Of a stretch of 40,521 nucleotides of DNA, positions 18,426-26,588 are shown piece after piece. The stretch spans positions 1 to 40,521 of the forward strand of contig CAJXMH010000028.1 in NCBI GenBank assembly GCA_913056345.1. Direction: 5' to 3'. This DNA comes from an uncultured Flavobacteriales bacterium (GTDB lineage: Bacteria; Bacteroidota; Bacteroidia; Flavobacteriales_E; Vicingaceae). The translations under genes were made by a program, and so were the position numbers. A model generated the notes under the pieces. It had not been told where the DNA came from and made no database searches. It was given only the letters and a program-made list of their open reading frames with translations. Each line of letters starts with the position of its first letter. Position 1 is the first letter of the stretch.

Positions 18426-19997
18426 TTAATTCAACTTTTCTATAAGAAGTGCGTGCTCCGTAAGCTTATGAAAAGTAACCTCATTCTGGTATCCGTTACT
18501 TTTAAAAAAAAGATCAACCGCTTCTTTACAGTTGAAAATTGGGGAATAATAATCATCTATAATTATTACTCCTTTTTTATCTAAACAATGGTAGGCGTTT
18601 TCTAAGCTTGCATATGTTGGTTCAAAGAAATCAACATCAATAAAAATTAGACTGAACTTCTTTTCAAAAACCTTATTGTTTTTCATATCACAAATATTAC
18701 CCTGTACTGCCTCAAAACAAGACTCATCAAAATCATAGTTTTGAAATCTTTTTTTTACCTCTTTGAGGTAATCCTTAATATTTATTCCAATGTTAAACGA
18801 AGAAACAAACTCTAAATCCTTCGTTTTAGTCAGGTTTTTTATAGGAATTGTTCCAAAAGTATCAATGATGAACAATTTCCCATTTGCATTAGCATCTCGT
18901 CTAATTGCAGCAAGAATAACGCTAGAACCTCCCTTCCATGCTCCTATTTGTAGCCAATTAGAGCTAAACAGTAACTTCTTATTTTTCAAGTAACTTAATA
19001 CCTCCCTGAAGAATAATTCTCCAAAAAAAGTTGCTTCTGGTAACTGTTTAATTTTGAGCTTTAAATCCTCAATACTTTTAGGAGATAACCCCTTTTGATA
19101 AGTAGTTTCATTCTTAATGACCTGTTTTGAAATAGCAAATTTAGATTGATTGTGGTCAATAAAATGAGAAATCAGTTCTGTTAATGAATTCTCCAAATTT
19201 ATTTCTTCATCAAGAGAAGCTTTGCGAATGCTGTGAAGTTTTGAAATATCAAATTCATAAGCCTCAAAAGAAAACTTATCCAATAAAGGATTGTAAGAAG
19301 CTGATTCTAAAAAACCAATATTCGACACTAAGTTTTTAGGCGGTAGGATCGAATAGCCTTTATTACTCCAAATATCCAATTGCCATTGCAGGTCCCAAGA
19401 GTCTCTATTTCCTATACTCAGCGAATTGCATGCTCTTTTCCAAATGGAATAGTTTTTCTTCGAGATATGACGACTCAAGTTAATTCTGTTTTCTTTGTAG
19501 GTATTAAAACTCGGGTCAAAATATTCCCATTTTTCTTTCCAACTCGCCCAACCCCATGCAGGTAAGGAAAATCTACTCTTAAGCGGGCCTTTAAACTCAT
19601 TTGGTAGCCATTGTGATGCACCAATTTGAAAGACTTCATCGTCTTCTTTAAATTGATTTAGTCCATAATCGCAGAAATGAAAAAATGTTTTAGAAGGTAT
19701 GCAATCATCCTCTATGAAAATGGCTGAATCATGTCTTTTAAAAACCTCAGCTATACCTCCTAATATGTTTCCTGACAATCCTTTATTAGATTCAAAATAA
19801 AATTTAGTCAAAGGAAAAGCAAACTTCCTACCGTCAATAACAGCTCTTGCTTTTTTGCATAAAGCTACTTCTCTTGAGTTTTTAGGTCCGTCTGCAAAGA
19901 CTAGCAACTCAGATGGATGATAGGTTTCAATGACTTCTAAAATTTTGCTTAAATCTGAAGCTCTTTTATAAATAAATAAAGCTATTGGCTTTGACAT
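18426..19997 (-). CDS. Bifunctional glycosyltransferase / TylF-type methyltransferase fusion
   Basis: A 523-residue two-domain protein. Residues 1 to about 290 form a glycosyltransferase-like domain (FIYKR near 8-12, IFIEDDCIPS near 94-103, LPAWGWASWKEKW, SWDLQW, LVSNIGF). It is clearly homologous to the separate 288-residue protein at 24045-24911. Residues about 305-523 form a class I SAM methyltransferase of the TylF/macrocin type: a glycine-rich QIGAWKGGSS near 350, FIDVDFFEPT near 450 and GVIIIDDYY. The same features occur in the separate protein at 21183-21884. TylF enzymes methylate sugar hydroxyls, so one polypeptide may add a sugar and then methylate it. AT-rich gaps flank it on both sides. 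Substrates are unknown. Confidence 0.8.
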   Translation of the reverse strand: MSKPIALFIYKRASDLSKILEVIETYHPSELLVFADGPKNSREVALCKKARAVIDGRKFAFPLTKFYFESNKGLSGNILGGIAEVFKRHDSAIFIEDDCIPSKTFFHFCDYGLNQFKEDDEVFQIGASQWLPNEFKGPLKSRFSLPAWGWASWKEKWEYFDPSFNTYKENRINLSRHISKKNYSIWKRACNSLSIGNRDSWDLQWQLDIWSNKGYSILPPKNLVSNIGFLESASYNPLLDKFSFEAYEFDISKLHSIRKASLDEEINLENSLTELISHFIDHNQSKFAISKQVIKNETTYQKGLSPKSIEDLKLKIKQLPEATFFGELFFREVLSYLKNKKLLFSSNWLQIGAWKGGSSVILAAIRRDANANGKLFIIDTFGTIPIKNLTKTKDLEFVSSFNIGINIKDYLKEVKKRFQNYDFDESCFEAVQGNICDMKNNKVFEKKFSLIFIDVDFFEPTYASLENAYHCLDKKGVIIIDDYYSPIFNCKEAVDLFFKSNGYQNEVTFHKLTEHALLIEKLN

Positions 19998-20325
19998 ATT
20001 TTTATTCCAAGAACACAGCCATCAAATTCTACTTTTTTACGAGCAAACGAATATTTTTGGCAAAGTAATTAATCTAATTAAATCGATCCATTCAACCAAC
20101 TAGTGTGAAATAGTTGTATTTCATTCTTTAAATTATACAATATTGAGATCCTGTAAGACTTGATCGCAAACACCGAAACAAAGACTAAATAATTACTAAT
20201 AATATTATTTAGAGTCAACTAACTAATTTAAAGCCATTAATAGTTCAAACTATTTTTAATCCTTAGTTCACGAACAGTATCTAAGTTTCTCAGCTTAGCT
20301 TATTCATTGAATGGCTAAGATAATA
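19998..20325. other. AT-rich intergenic stretch with a possible 3' hairpin
   Basis: These 328 bases lie between the exporter operon (ending at 20326) and the fusion gene beginning at 19997, both leftward. No open frame with recognisable content is present and no match to TAnnTTTG was found on the minus strand. The only structure noticed is the hairpin annotated at 20294-20319. Confidence 0.6.
20294..20319 (-). terminator. Candidate stem-loop after the exporter operon
   Basis: CTTAGC (20294-20299) pairs with GCTAAG (20314-20319), and inside it ATTC (20302-20305) pairs with GAAT (20309-20312) around a three-base loop. It starts six bases after the stop at 20326 of the last gene of the leftward operon. 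There is no clear T-run after it, so it may stabilise the transcript end and not terminate by itself. Confidence 0.35.
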
Positions 20326-21198
20326 TTAGAAATCACAATTTAAATTATCCAACAAATATTGAATCGTATATACAGGCAGTTTAGCAATTTTTGAAGAAGC
20401 TATGTAATATACCGATTGTTTGTCAAGCTTTGAGTAGAAGCCTGGGCAAATAGCATTCAATTTATTGGTTTTAAACCTTGAATCCTCGAACCTTAAAAGT
20501 TTTAAACCCAAGCTTGAATAAGTAAAATATTCCTTAAAGGCTTCTTGACTCATTAACATATTAAACTTGTAGAGACCCGTATTTCTTAAATCATGGCCTA
20601 TTTCCATTTCATGTGTGTAAAAAGCAAAGTTTTGATTAAATGCATCCTCTATTCTATGCATTACATCTTTACTTTTTGTGTAATAATGAAGCCTTTTTAG
20701 CTCAGCTTTATCGTGCATTGCTTCAAAGTACAAAAGCTTCTTATCTGACAGTTCTGTCTTGTAGCGGTAAAGGCTAAACTCATCTTCTGACTTTGATTGT
20801 GTTTTAGAAAATAAATTATCCAATCCTTCTAAGGATAGGAAATAAAGTCCTTTTCTAAAAGTACCGTCCTTAATGCTATACTTTAGGGTAAAGGTGATAC
20901 CTGTGCCACCTTCTTTATGATTACAATTCAATTGATGAGGGAGATAAAAAGCCCTTAGATCAGCCGAATCACTTTTGTCAAAAAAATCAATTATTCTTTC
21001 AAATGAAATATCGTTAGAAAATAAGGCTACATAAAATTTGATCTCTTTTGTTCCGCAGTCTGTGAAGTTTAGTCCTATATATTCTCTCGTCAGCCCTAAT
21101 GGTAATTCCTTCATTAACTCTTTAGTAAAAAAATAAAAAGACTTAAAATCATCCGTCTTGAATATACCTTTAATTATGTCATTCACTTCTTGATCCAT
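20326..21198 (-). CDS. Unknown 290-aa protein of the Wzm/Wzt operon
   Basis: I do not recognise this protein. It has no signal peptide or membrane segment. It shows repeated pairs of predicted beta strands joined by short polar turns: EYIGLNF..EIKFYVALF near 39-62, ITFTLKY..RKGLYFLSL near 100-122, FSLYRYK..LLYFEAM near 140-160, and YKFNMLM followed by SLGLKLLRF later. Short helical stretches lie between, so an alternating alpha-beta-beta-alpha layout is possible. The ABBA prenyltransferase barrel has such a layout, but no defining motif supports that call. Its start overlaps the TylF methyltransferase gene by sixteen bases, so it is almost certainly co-translated with the exporter genes and serves the same polymer. 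Confidence 0.75.
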   Translation of the reverse strand: MDQEVNDIIKGIFKTDDFKSFYFFTKELMKELPLGLTREYIGLNFTDCGTKEIKFYVALFSNDISFERIIDFFDKSDSADLRAFYLPHQLNCNHKEGGTGITFTLKYSIKDGTFRKGLYFLSLEGLDNLFSKTQSKSEDEFSLYRYKTELSDKKLLYFEAMHDKAELKRLHYYTKSKDVMHRIEDAFNQNFAFYTHEMEIGHDLRNTGLYKFNMLMSQEAFKEYFTYSSLGLKLLRFEDSRFKTNKLNAICPGFYSKLDKQSVYYIASSKIAKLPVYTIQYLLDNLNCDF

Positions 21199-21884
21199 GC
21201 AACTTGGTAATTCCCTAAAACTTCTAATCTCGACGAGATATTTTTTTCTTTTCTAAACTGATCTACGGCTTCTTTGCAGTTCGTTTGTTTTAGATTGTAA
21301 TCGTCGATTATTATTATTCCTCCTTTTGATACCTTATCATAAAATACATTCAATGCCTCAAGTGTTGGATAATAAAAGTCAACATCAATATGCAGTAATG
21401 CTATTTTGTCATGTGGAAATATAACTGAGGTTTGCTCAATAAATCCATCAACAATATTTAAATTATCCTCTATTCCAAACTGTTTGAATTCTATTGCTAA
21501 CTCGCTTTTAGTAGGTAGTTTAACTTTATGCAAATAAGAATTAAACCATTTTAAACAGTCTTTCTCGGCATCAGAAAAAACCTTCATCTCCCCAAAACCT
21601 TTAAAGGAGTCAAACAACCAAAATTCATTTTTTAACTCTAGTTCTTGATACAAAGCCTTTAGAAATAAAGAAAAACCCCCTTTAAAAATACCTACATTGA
21701 CTACAGCCCCTTCTATTCTAGAAATACTTTGTTTCTCAAAAAACTGTAGAAAGTTGTGGTAAAATGTTGATTCAATCATTGTTTTTCTTTTGTCTGAAAA
21801 AATCAAATCTTCAAACTCAGCAAGTGAATCAACCTCATCAGCAGGTTGTATATACTCCAAAACCGTTTCGACTATTGATCTCAT
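21183..21884 (-). CDS. TylF/macrocin-type SAM-dependent O-methyltransferase
   Basis: This 233-residue protein is the length of a single TylF domain. The SAM-binding glycine loop is VVNVGIFKGGFS near residue 80, an acidic end of strand 2 is LFDSFKGF, and the metal/catalytic region reads HIDVDFYYPT then GGIIIIDDYN and NCKEAVDQF. The same pattern occurs in the C-terminal half of the fusion at 18426-19997. Lying directly after the Wzm/Wzt pair, it could methylate a sugar of the exported chain. In E. coli O8/O9a-type systems a terminal methyl group stops growth and marks chains for export; a similar job here is an inference. It overlaps Wzt by four bases and the next gene by sixteen. Confidence 0.85.
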   Translation of the reverse strand: MRSIVETVLEYIQPADEVDSLAEFEDLIFSDKRKTMIESTFYHNFLQFFEKQSISRIEGAVVNVGIFKGGFSLFLKALYQELELKNEFWLFDSFKGFGEMKVFSDAEKDCLKWFNSYLHKVKLPTKSELAIEFKQFGIEDNLNIVDGFIEQTSVIFPHDKIALLHIDVDFYYPTLEALNVFYDKVSKGGIIIIDDYNLKQTNCKEAVDQFRKEKNISSRLEVLGNYQVAWIKK

Positions 21885-23134
21885 TTGCGAAAATGTTCAA
21901 TTTCCCAATTAAGGCCAAGCAATAAAGAGCCCTTAATATCTATTTTACTCAAATCTGCGTCAAACTCTTGACTTGAATAATTCATTTTAAAACAAAGTAA
22001 CTGATAGAAGCTGCTTATTAACTCAACTTGATTAAACAATTCCTCTGTTTTACTAGGTTCCTTTTGGATTGAGCAAAGCAACTCTGAGACATCTCTAACA
22101 AAAAAGATACTTAGAAAATAAAATTGCGAATTAAAAATCTGCTTAGGAAATACCACTCTAGCTGAATAAGTTCCCTGCTTTTTATTGTTATTCCCTTTGT
22201 TCATAATAAAAGGAGCAGTTGTCAAAATAATTTCACCGTTTTGATTGGAAATGCTTAACAGTGGTTCAAGGTCGAACTCTGTTTCACTTTTATAATAATT
22301 GAATAAAACTGCTAGTGGCGCGTTAGTTCTAAACCCTTGTCTAGCATTTTCTTGCTCAAGTCCAACCTTTTCGATGTTGACTATCCCTCTTGCTAATTCA
22401 TCAGATCTAACATTCAAAGTACCCGGTTTTTCAAAATACGAACCCGGAATATCGTTCACTAACCCTTTTTTTATATATCGGTCCAATGTAAGTTTCCTGT
22501 TTCCGAAAAACACCTTATTTTCTTCCAAAAGCAAAATAGTTGAATCTGTATCCACATCATGAAAGTTATGAGAAACTAGGATTAATGTCTTTCTTTTATC
22601 GCTTTTCAGGCTTTCTATTTTGCGATTCACCTTTTGAATGAACTCATGGTCTCCTACTCTAATTACTTCATCAAATAGATAGATATCAAAGTCTAAATGA
22701 ATAACAATACTAAAGGCTAATCTCAAATACATACCATTTGAGTATGTTTTAACTGGCTCATCCAAATATTTCTTGATTCCACTAAACTCCTTTATTTCAT
22801 CCAGTCGGCTTGCAACCTCTTTTTTCGTCTTACCCAGAAGCTGAGCGTTAAATATAATATTTTCATTACCAGTGAGTTCAGGGTGAAACCCTGCCCCTAT
22901 TTCAAGAAGATTAGCTACAGAGCCTTCGATTTCTATTTCTCCAGCAGTTGGTTTAACCACTCCTGCAAGCATTTTTAAAAATGTGCTTTTCCCACTTCCA
23001 TTATCTCCAATTATTATAACATTTTCTCCTTTTGAAATTGACAAAGAACAATTTTCAATAACGCTATGCTTTCCTGAGTTAAGCTTGTAAGACTTAGATA
23101 AATTATTAATTCGGATTGCTTTTTCTTGAATCAT
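21881..23134 (-). CDS. wzt: Polysaccharide ABC exporter ATPase (Wzt-like) with C-terminal domain
   Basis: A 417-residue nucleotide-binding protein. Walker A is GDNGSGKST at 43-51, the signature is YSNGMYLRLAFS, Walker B is YLFDEVIRVGD near 152-164, and the H-loop is LVSHNF. The FDEV..GD block is characteristic of polysaccharide exporters. Residues about 250-417 form an extra, mostly beta domain, as in Wzt proteins whose C-terminal domain binds the finished chain end. With the Wzm-like permease (four-base overlap) it would carry lipid-linked glycan across the inner membrane. The extended C-terminal domain and the methyltransferase next door favour recognition of a modified chain terminus. Confidence 0.9.
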   Translation of the reverse strand: MIQEKAIRINNLSKSYKLNSGKHSVIENCSLSISKGENVIIIGDNGSGKSTFLKMLAGVVKPTAGEIEIEGSVANLLEIGAGFHPELTGNENIIFNAQLLGKTKKEVASRLDEIKEFSGIKKYLDEPVKTYSNGMYLRLAFSIVIHLDFDIYLFDEVIRVGDHEFIQKVNRKIESLKSDKRKTLILVSHNFHDVDTDSTILLLEENKVFFGNRKLTLDRYIKKGLVNDIPGSYFEKPGTLNVRSDELARGIVNIEKVGLEQENARQGFRTNAPLAVLFNYYKSETEFDLEPLLSISNQNGEIILTTAPFIMNKGNNNKKQGTYSARVVFPKQIFNSQFYFLSIFFVRDVSELLCSIQKEPSKTEELFNQVELISSFYQLLCFKMNYSSQEFDADLSKIDIKGSLLLGLNWEIEHFRK

Positions 23135-23940
23135 ATATTTTCAACGTTTGTGTCTTCAACCTTTGCATATAGCCTCAAGCTAAAATAAAGAGTAAAAAGA
23201 CTTGAGAAAAACAAGATAACCCAGCTAGGATTAAGTTCACCATAGCCAATGAGACACCAGCGCATAAAGCTTACCATCAAGCTTAGTGGGTTGTTAGCAA
23301 TATAAGCTTGAATAAATTCAGGAAATGAGCTTACGTCAATAAATACATTAGAAAACCACATTAGTGTTTGTAAGATGAATGGTATTCCTACAAAAATGTC
23401 TTTATGTTTAATTGAAATAGCCGAAAGCAAAAACACAAAAGTTAAGCTAATAAATATCACATTAAGAATTGCAAAAGGTAAAAAAAGTAAATTCCAAGAA
23501 GGCAGAATACCAAGATAGATTGACAGCGAGAACAGTAGGATAAGAACAATAAAAGAGTCTATTAATAGGACTAGAGCCTTTGAAAGTGCCAGTATGGATT
23601 TTGGGAAATATATCTTCTTGATAATTTGAGCACTTTCTTGGATCGCATTCAAGGATAAGATGATTAGTTGGGAAAATAAGTTCCAGGCTATTAAACCTGA
23701 GAAAACATAAATTGAATATGGGACCCCACTTAAATTCGAGTTTAAAACAAACTCAAAGAAGAAAACATAAAGAAGCACACTTAATATCGGCTTAATAAAT
23801 ACCCACACTAAACCTAAGCGTGTTTGAGCATATTTACTTTTCAAGTCTCTTCTAGCAAAAGCAAATATCAATTGGCGATAGTTATAAAGTTTTTTGATGT
23901 AGGAAGAAAATTGCTCAGATTTGCTATGGTACTTTATCAT
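23131..23940 (-). CDS. wzm: Polysaccharide ABC exporter permease (Wzm-like)
   Basis: A 269-residue ABC-2 type inner-membrane permease with about six hydrophobic segments. The N-terminal FARRDLKSKYAQTRLGLVW and the following IKPILSVLLYVFFF segment are typical of O-antigen and teichoic acid exporters. It is the first gene of a leftward operon with the ATPase, methyltransferase and unknown 290-residue protein, each overlapping the next. The 104-base divergent gap to the glycosyltransferase at 24045 must carry promoters for both directions, but no clear consensus match was found there. This gene indicates ABC-transporter-dependent export; no Wzx flippase or Wzy polymerase was recognised in the window. 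Confidence 0.92.
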   Translation of the reverse strand: MIKYHSKSEQFSSYIKKLYNYRQLIFAFARRDLKSKYAQTRLGLVWVFIKPILSVLLYVFFFEFVLNSNLSGVPYSIYVFSGLIAWNLFSQLIILSLNAIQESAQIIKKIYFPKSILALSKALVLLIDSFIVLILLFSLSIYLGILPSWNLLFLPFAILNVIFISLTFVFLLSAISIKHKDIFVGIPFILQTLMWFSNVFIDVSSFPEFIQAYIANNPLSLMVSFMRWCLIGYGELNPSWVILFFSSLFTLYFSLRLYAKVEDTNVENI

Positions 23941-24044
23941 TCCTTTTTCTCAAGTAAGGTTAAATAATTCAATATGGACCCGCAAATTACGATTTCAAAA
24001 GTCCTTCTAACTTGCTCGTATATTTTTTATAAAGAAAAACTAAA

Positions 24045-24911
24045 ATGAGCAACAGCCCAATTACAATTTTTCTTTATAAAAAGAGCAGAAACCTCAAAGC
24101 CATAATTGATGAGATAAATAAAGCAGATCAAAGAGAAATAGCAGTGATTATTGACTTCCCTGAAAATAACTGCATTCGAGAAAAACAAAAATTAATCGTT
24201 GAAATAATTGCATCAAACCTTCATAAAGAAGTCAAGGTAAGCATACATCGTCCATCATCGCATCAAGGTATAAGAAACATTTTCAGTTATGGTCTTGGAA
24301 AGGTATTTGAAATACACGACAAAGCAATCATTTTAGAAGATGACACTATACCAAATCAGAGTTTTTTTAGTTTTTGCGACGAAATGTTAGACCGATTTGA
24401 AACAGATGAATCAATTGGCTGTATTTCAGGTTGTAACCTTGGAGTTAAATCAAAAAAAGGAAGTTTTTTCACGTCTAGAATAAACCTTCCTTTCTGGGGT
24501 TGGGCAACTTGGAAGGACAGTTGGATAGAACAGCAAGAATCCTATGCATTTTGGCATAAGTACAGAGCCAATTATCCTACAATTATAGAAGACAAAAACC
24601 TTGGATACTTCATTCCTATTTTTGACCGCTTTGTTCAGAAGGATAAATCTTGGGATGTAAAATGGTCGATGCACCTGTTAGCTAATCATAAAAAGTCAGT
24701 ATTACCTGTATGCAACCTTATTTCAAATGCAGGCTTTGTAAAAGATGCTACTTTTACGCATATAGAAAATTCAGACTTTGCCAGTCTTGAATCATATCAT
24801 TTAAAACAAGAAAAAATTACAAACCCATCAGAAGTAGAACTTGAAAAAGAGTACCTAGCAAAAATTAAACTCCTTTTTCAAGACATGAGCAGAAGAAAAT
24901 CAAAACAATGA
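24045..24911 (+). CDS. Glycosyltransferase-like protein (homologue of the fusion's N-terminal half)
   Basis: A 288-residue cytoplasmic protein. The start PITIFLYKKSRN, an acidic pair at Asp99-Asp100 in ILEDDTIP, then LPFWGWATWKDSW, SWDVKWSMH and LISNAGF all have counterparts in the same order in residues 1-290 of the fusion at 18426-19997. The acidic motif after a hydrophobic strand and the Trp-rich segment fit a GT-A fold transferase that uses a nucleotide sugar and a metal ion. It heads the long rightward gene run and overlaps the PhyH-like gene by four bases. Donor and acceptor are unknown. Confidence 0.7.
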   Translation: MSNSPITIFLYKKSRNLKAIIDEINKADQREIAVIIDFPENNCIREKQKLIVEIIASNLHKEVKVSIHRPSSHQGIRNIFSYGLGKVFEIHDKAIILEDDTIPNQSFFSFCDEMLDRFETDESIGCISGCNLGVKSKKGSFFTSRINLPFWGWATWKDSWIEQQESYAFWHKYRANYPTIIEDKNLGYFIPIFDRFVQKDKSWDVKWSMHLLANHKKSVLPVCNLISNAGFVKDATFTHIENSDFASLESYHLKQEKITNPSEVELEKEYLAKIKLLFQDMSRRKSKQ

Positions 24912-25783
24912 AAAACCCAATTTTCAAAGATTTAAAACACAATCAAGAATACCTTACCAAAGGCTATATCAAATGTAACCTTCTGAATGAAAGTGAAGTT
25001 AAGTCTGTTCTATCAGAAATTAAGCTCTTAAGGCCTGACGATGAATTTGCTCCAAATCGTCCAAATAACTCTGATTATCATTGCACCTTTTTAGATACTA
25101 ACGAAGATTATAAGAGGGCTACAAATAAGCTATTTAAAGCAACCTTTAACCCCAAAGTAGACGCTCTATTTCACGATTACCATGTTTGGAATGCTAATTT
25201 ATATGTTAAGCCTCCCGGGAAAGGCAAATTTGAGATTCATCAAAATTGGACTCATGTAGCTAAAGAGCAAGATACTTCTTTTACAATGTGGTGCCCTTTA
25301 GTGGATACCAATGAAGATAATGGCACCTTGCATCTTGTGGATGGTAGTCACAAGATACTGCCTGATATTGCAACAATGAATACTCCTTACTACTTCAAGA
25401 ACTTCGAAGGTGAACTGCTTGCAAAGTACTTGAAACCTCATAATTGCAAAGCAGGAGACGCTATTATTTTTGAAGATGGGATGATTCACTATTCAGATGT
25501 TAATCGTTCTAATGCCCCAAGGTATGCTTTACAAATATTAATTGGTCCAAAAAATCTGTCTCCTGTCTACTACTACCTAAATCAAGATAAAGACAATGAG
25601 TTTGAACTGATTGAACTCAACGAAGAATTTTTCATGCAAAGCAATTACACAACATTCCATGAAAGGCCCAAGAATCAAAAATCAAGAGGATTTATGCCGA
25701 ATTCAAACCGACTAATTGATTTAAAAGAATTTGATATTGCACTCAAAAATGGAGATCAAAGAAGAGCAGGGATTTATGGCTAA
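24908..25783 (+). CDS. PhyH-family oxygenase-like protein with an HxN in place of HxD
   Basis: A 291-residue double-stranded beta-helix protein of the phytanoyl-CoA dioxygenase type, which uses Fe(II), oxygen and 2-oxoglutarate. The C-terminal part of the site is present: His194 in GMIHYSD and Arg205, eleven residues later, for 2-oxoglutarate. LVDTNEDNGTLHLVDGSH is the usual family block. At the proximal iron site the sequence is His111-Gln-Asn113-Trp, where the family normally has HxD; the second PhyH here (35353-36207) has HQDW at the aligned place. The change is one base (AAT for GAT). It may weaken or alter iron binding or mark a changed chemistry. It overlaps both neighbours. Confidence 0.85.
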   Translation: MKNPIFKDLKHNQEYLTKGYIKCNLLNESEVKSVLSEIKLLRPDDEFAPNRPNNSDYHCTFLDTNEDYKRATNKLFKATFNPKVDALFHDYHVWNANLYVKPPGKGKFEIHQNWTHVAKEQDTSFTMWCPLVDTNEDNGTLHLVDGSHKILPDIATMNTPYYFKNFEGELLAKYLKPHNCKAGDAIIFEDGMIHYSDVNRSNAPRYALQILIGPKNLSPVYYYLNQDKDNEFELIELNEEFFMQSNYTTFHERPKNQKSRGFMPNSNRLIDLKEFDIALKNGDQRRAGIYG

Positions 25784-26588
25784 CAAAACTGTTCTAATTG
25801 TAGGTGCGAATTCAAGATTAGGCAAACACATCGTTGATCTATTCATAGAAGCCAATTGGATAGTTTTTGGAACTTACAGTCAAAAATCAAAATTCCCTTT
25901 AAGCCAAGTTGAAAATTTCACTCCTATTAGCATGAATTTGGAGAAAAGCAAGTCAATTAATAAGGGTATTAAAACCACGCTTAAGCGAAGCAAAAGCAAA
26001 TTAGACCTGCTCATAAATACGTCTGGAGTGGTGTATTCAGGGCCCATTGAAGCTTTTTCCGAAGAGGAGCTAAGAAAGCAAATGGAAATCAATTTTTTTG
26101 CAGCAGTTGCTATCATTCAGAATGTAATTCCACCTATGAAAAAATCAGGTAATGGAACGATTGTAAATGTCTCTTCCTTATGTGGTTTGACTAGCTTTCC
26201 ATTACTCTCTATGTATCATGCATCAAAGTGGGCTCTTGAAGGGTTCACAGAATCTATTTACTATGAACTTTCTTCTTTGGGAATTAAAGTCAAATTAATT
26301 GAACCCGGAGGTATTGTTTCTGACGGGGAATATGCAAAGGTTATCAAGCCAAAAAATACGGTTGAAGGTTATGAAAAACTAACTGATAAAGTTCATGGTA
26401 CTTCATGGTTTCCCTCTTTTACAGAAGCCAAAGATGTTGCCTACGAAATCTTTAAGATTGCAACAGAAGAGACAGACCAACTCAGACATCAAATTGGTAC
26501 AGAAACAGTTGCGTTTATAGAAGAAAGAGAGAGATATAGGAAAGACGAGACACACTTAAAAATGGTTAAGAATCGTCTAAACATATGA
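25776..26588 (+). CDS. Short-chain dehydrogenase/reductase (SDR)
   Basis: A classical SDR of 270 residues from the ATG at 25776. I chose this start because the glycine-rich cofactor loop (VLIVGANSRLG, ending at residue 15) then begins where it should, and an AGGGA lies just before it. In-frame ATGs at 25731 and 25749 would add a tail lying deep inside the upstream gene. NTSGV stands for NNAG, the catalytic Ser is in VNVSSLCG near 133, and Tyr147/Lys151 form YHASK. It should oxidise an alcohol or reduce a ketone with NAD(P). It overlaps the PhyH-like gene by eight bases and the P450 fusion by four, so all three may modify the same small molecule. Confidence 0.88.
   Translation: MANKTVLIVGANSRLGKHIVDLFIEANWIVFGTYSQKSKFPLSQVENFTPISMNLEKSKSINKGIKTTLKRSKSKLDLLINTSGVVYSGPIEAFSEEELRKQMEINFFAAVAIIQNVIPPMKKSGNGTIVNVSSLCGLTSFPLLSMYHASKWALEGFTESIYYELSSLGIKVKLIEPGGIVSDGEYAKVIKPKNTVEGYEKLTDKVHGTSWFPSFTEAKDVAYEIFKIATEETDQLRHQIGTETVAFIEERERYRKDETHLKMVKNRLNI

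Noticed and set aside
25731-25775. Earlier start codons of the SDR gene
   Set aside because: They add residues before the cofactor-binding strand and lie deep inside the upstream gene; the ATG at 25776 has a better position and an upstream AGGGA.
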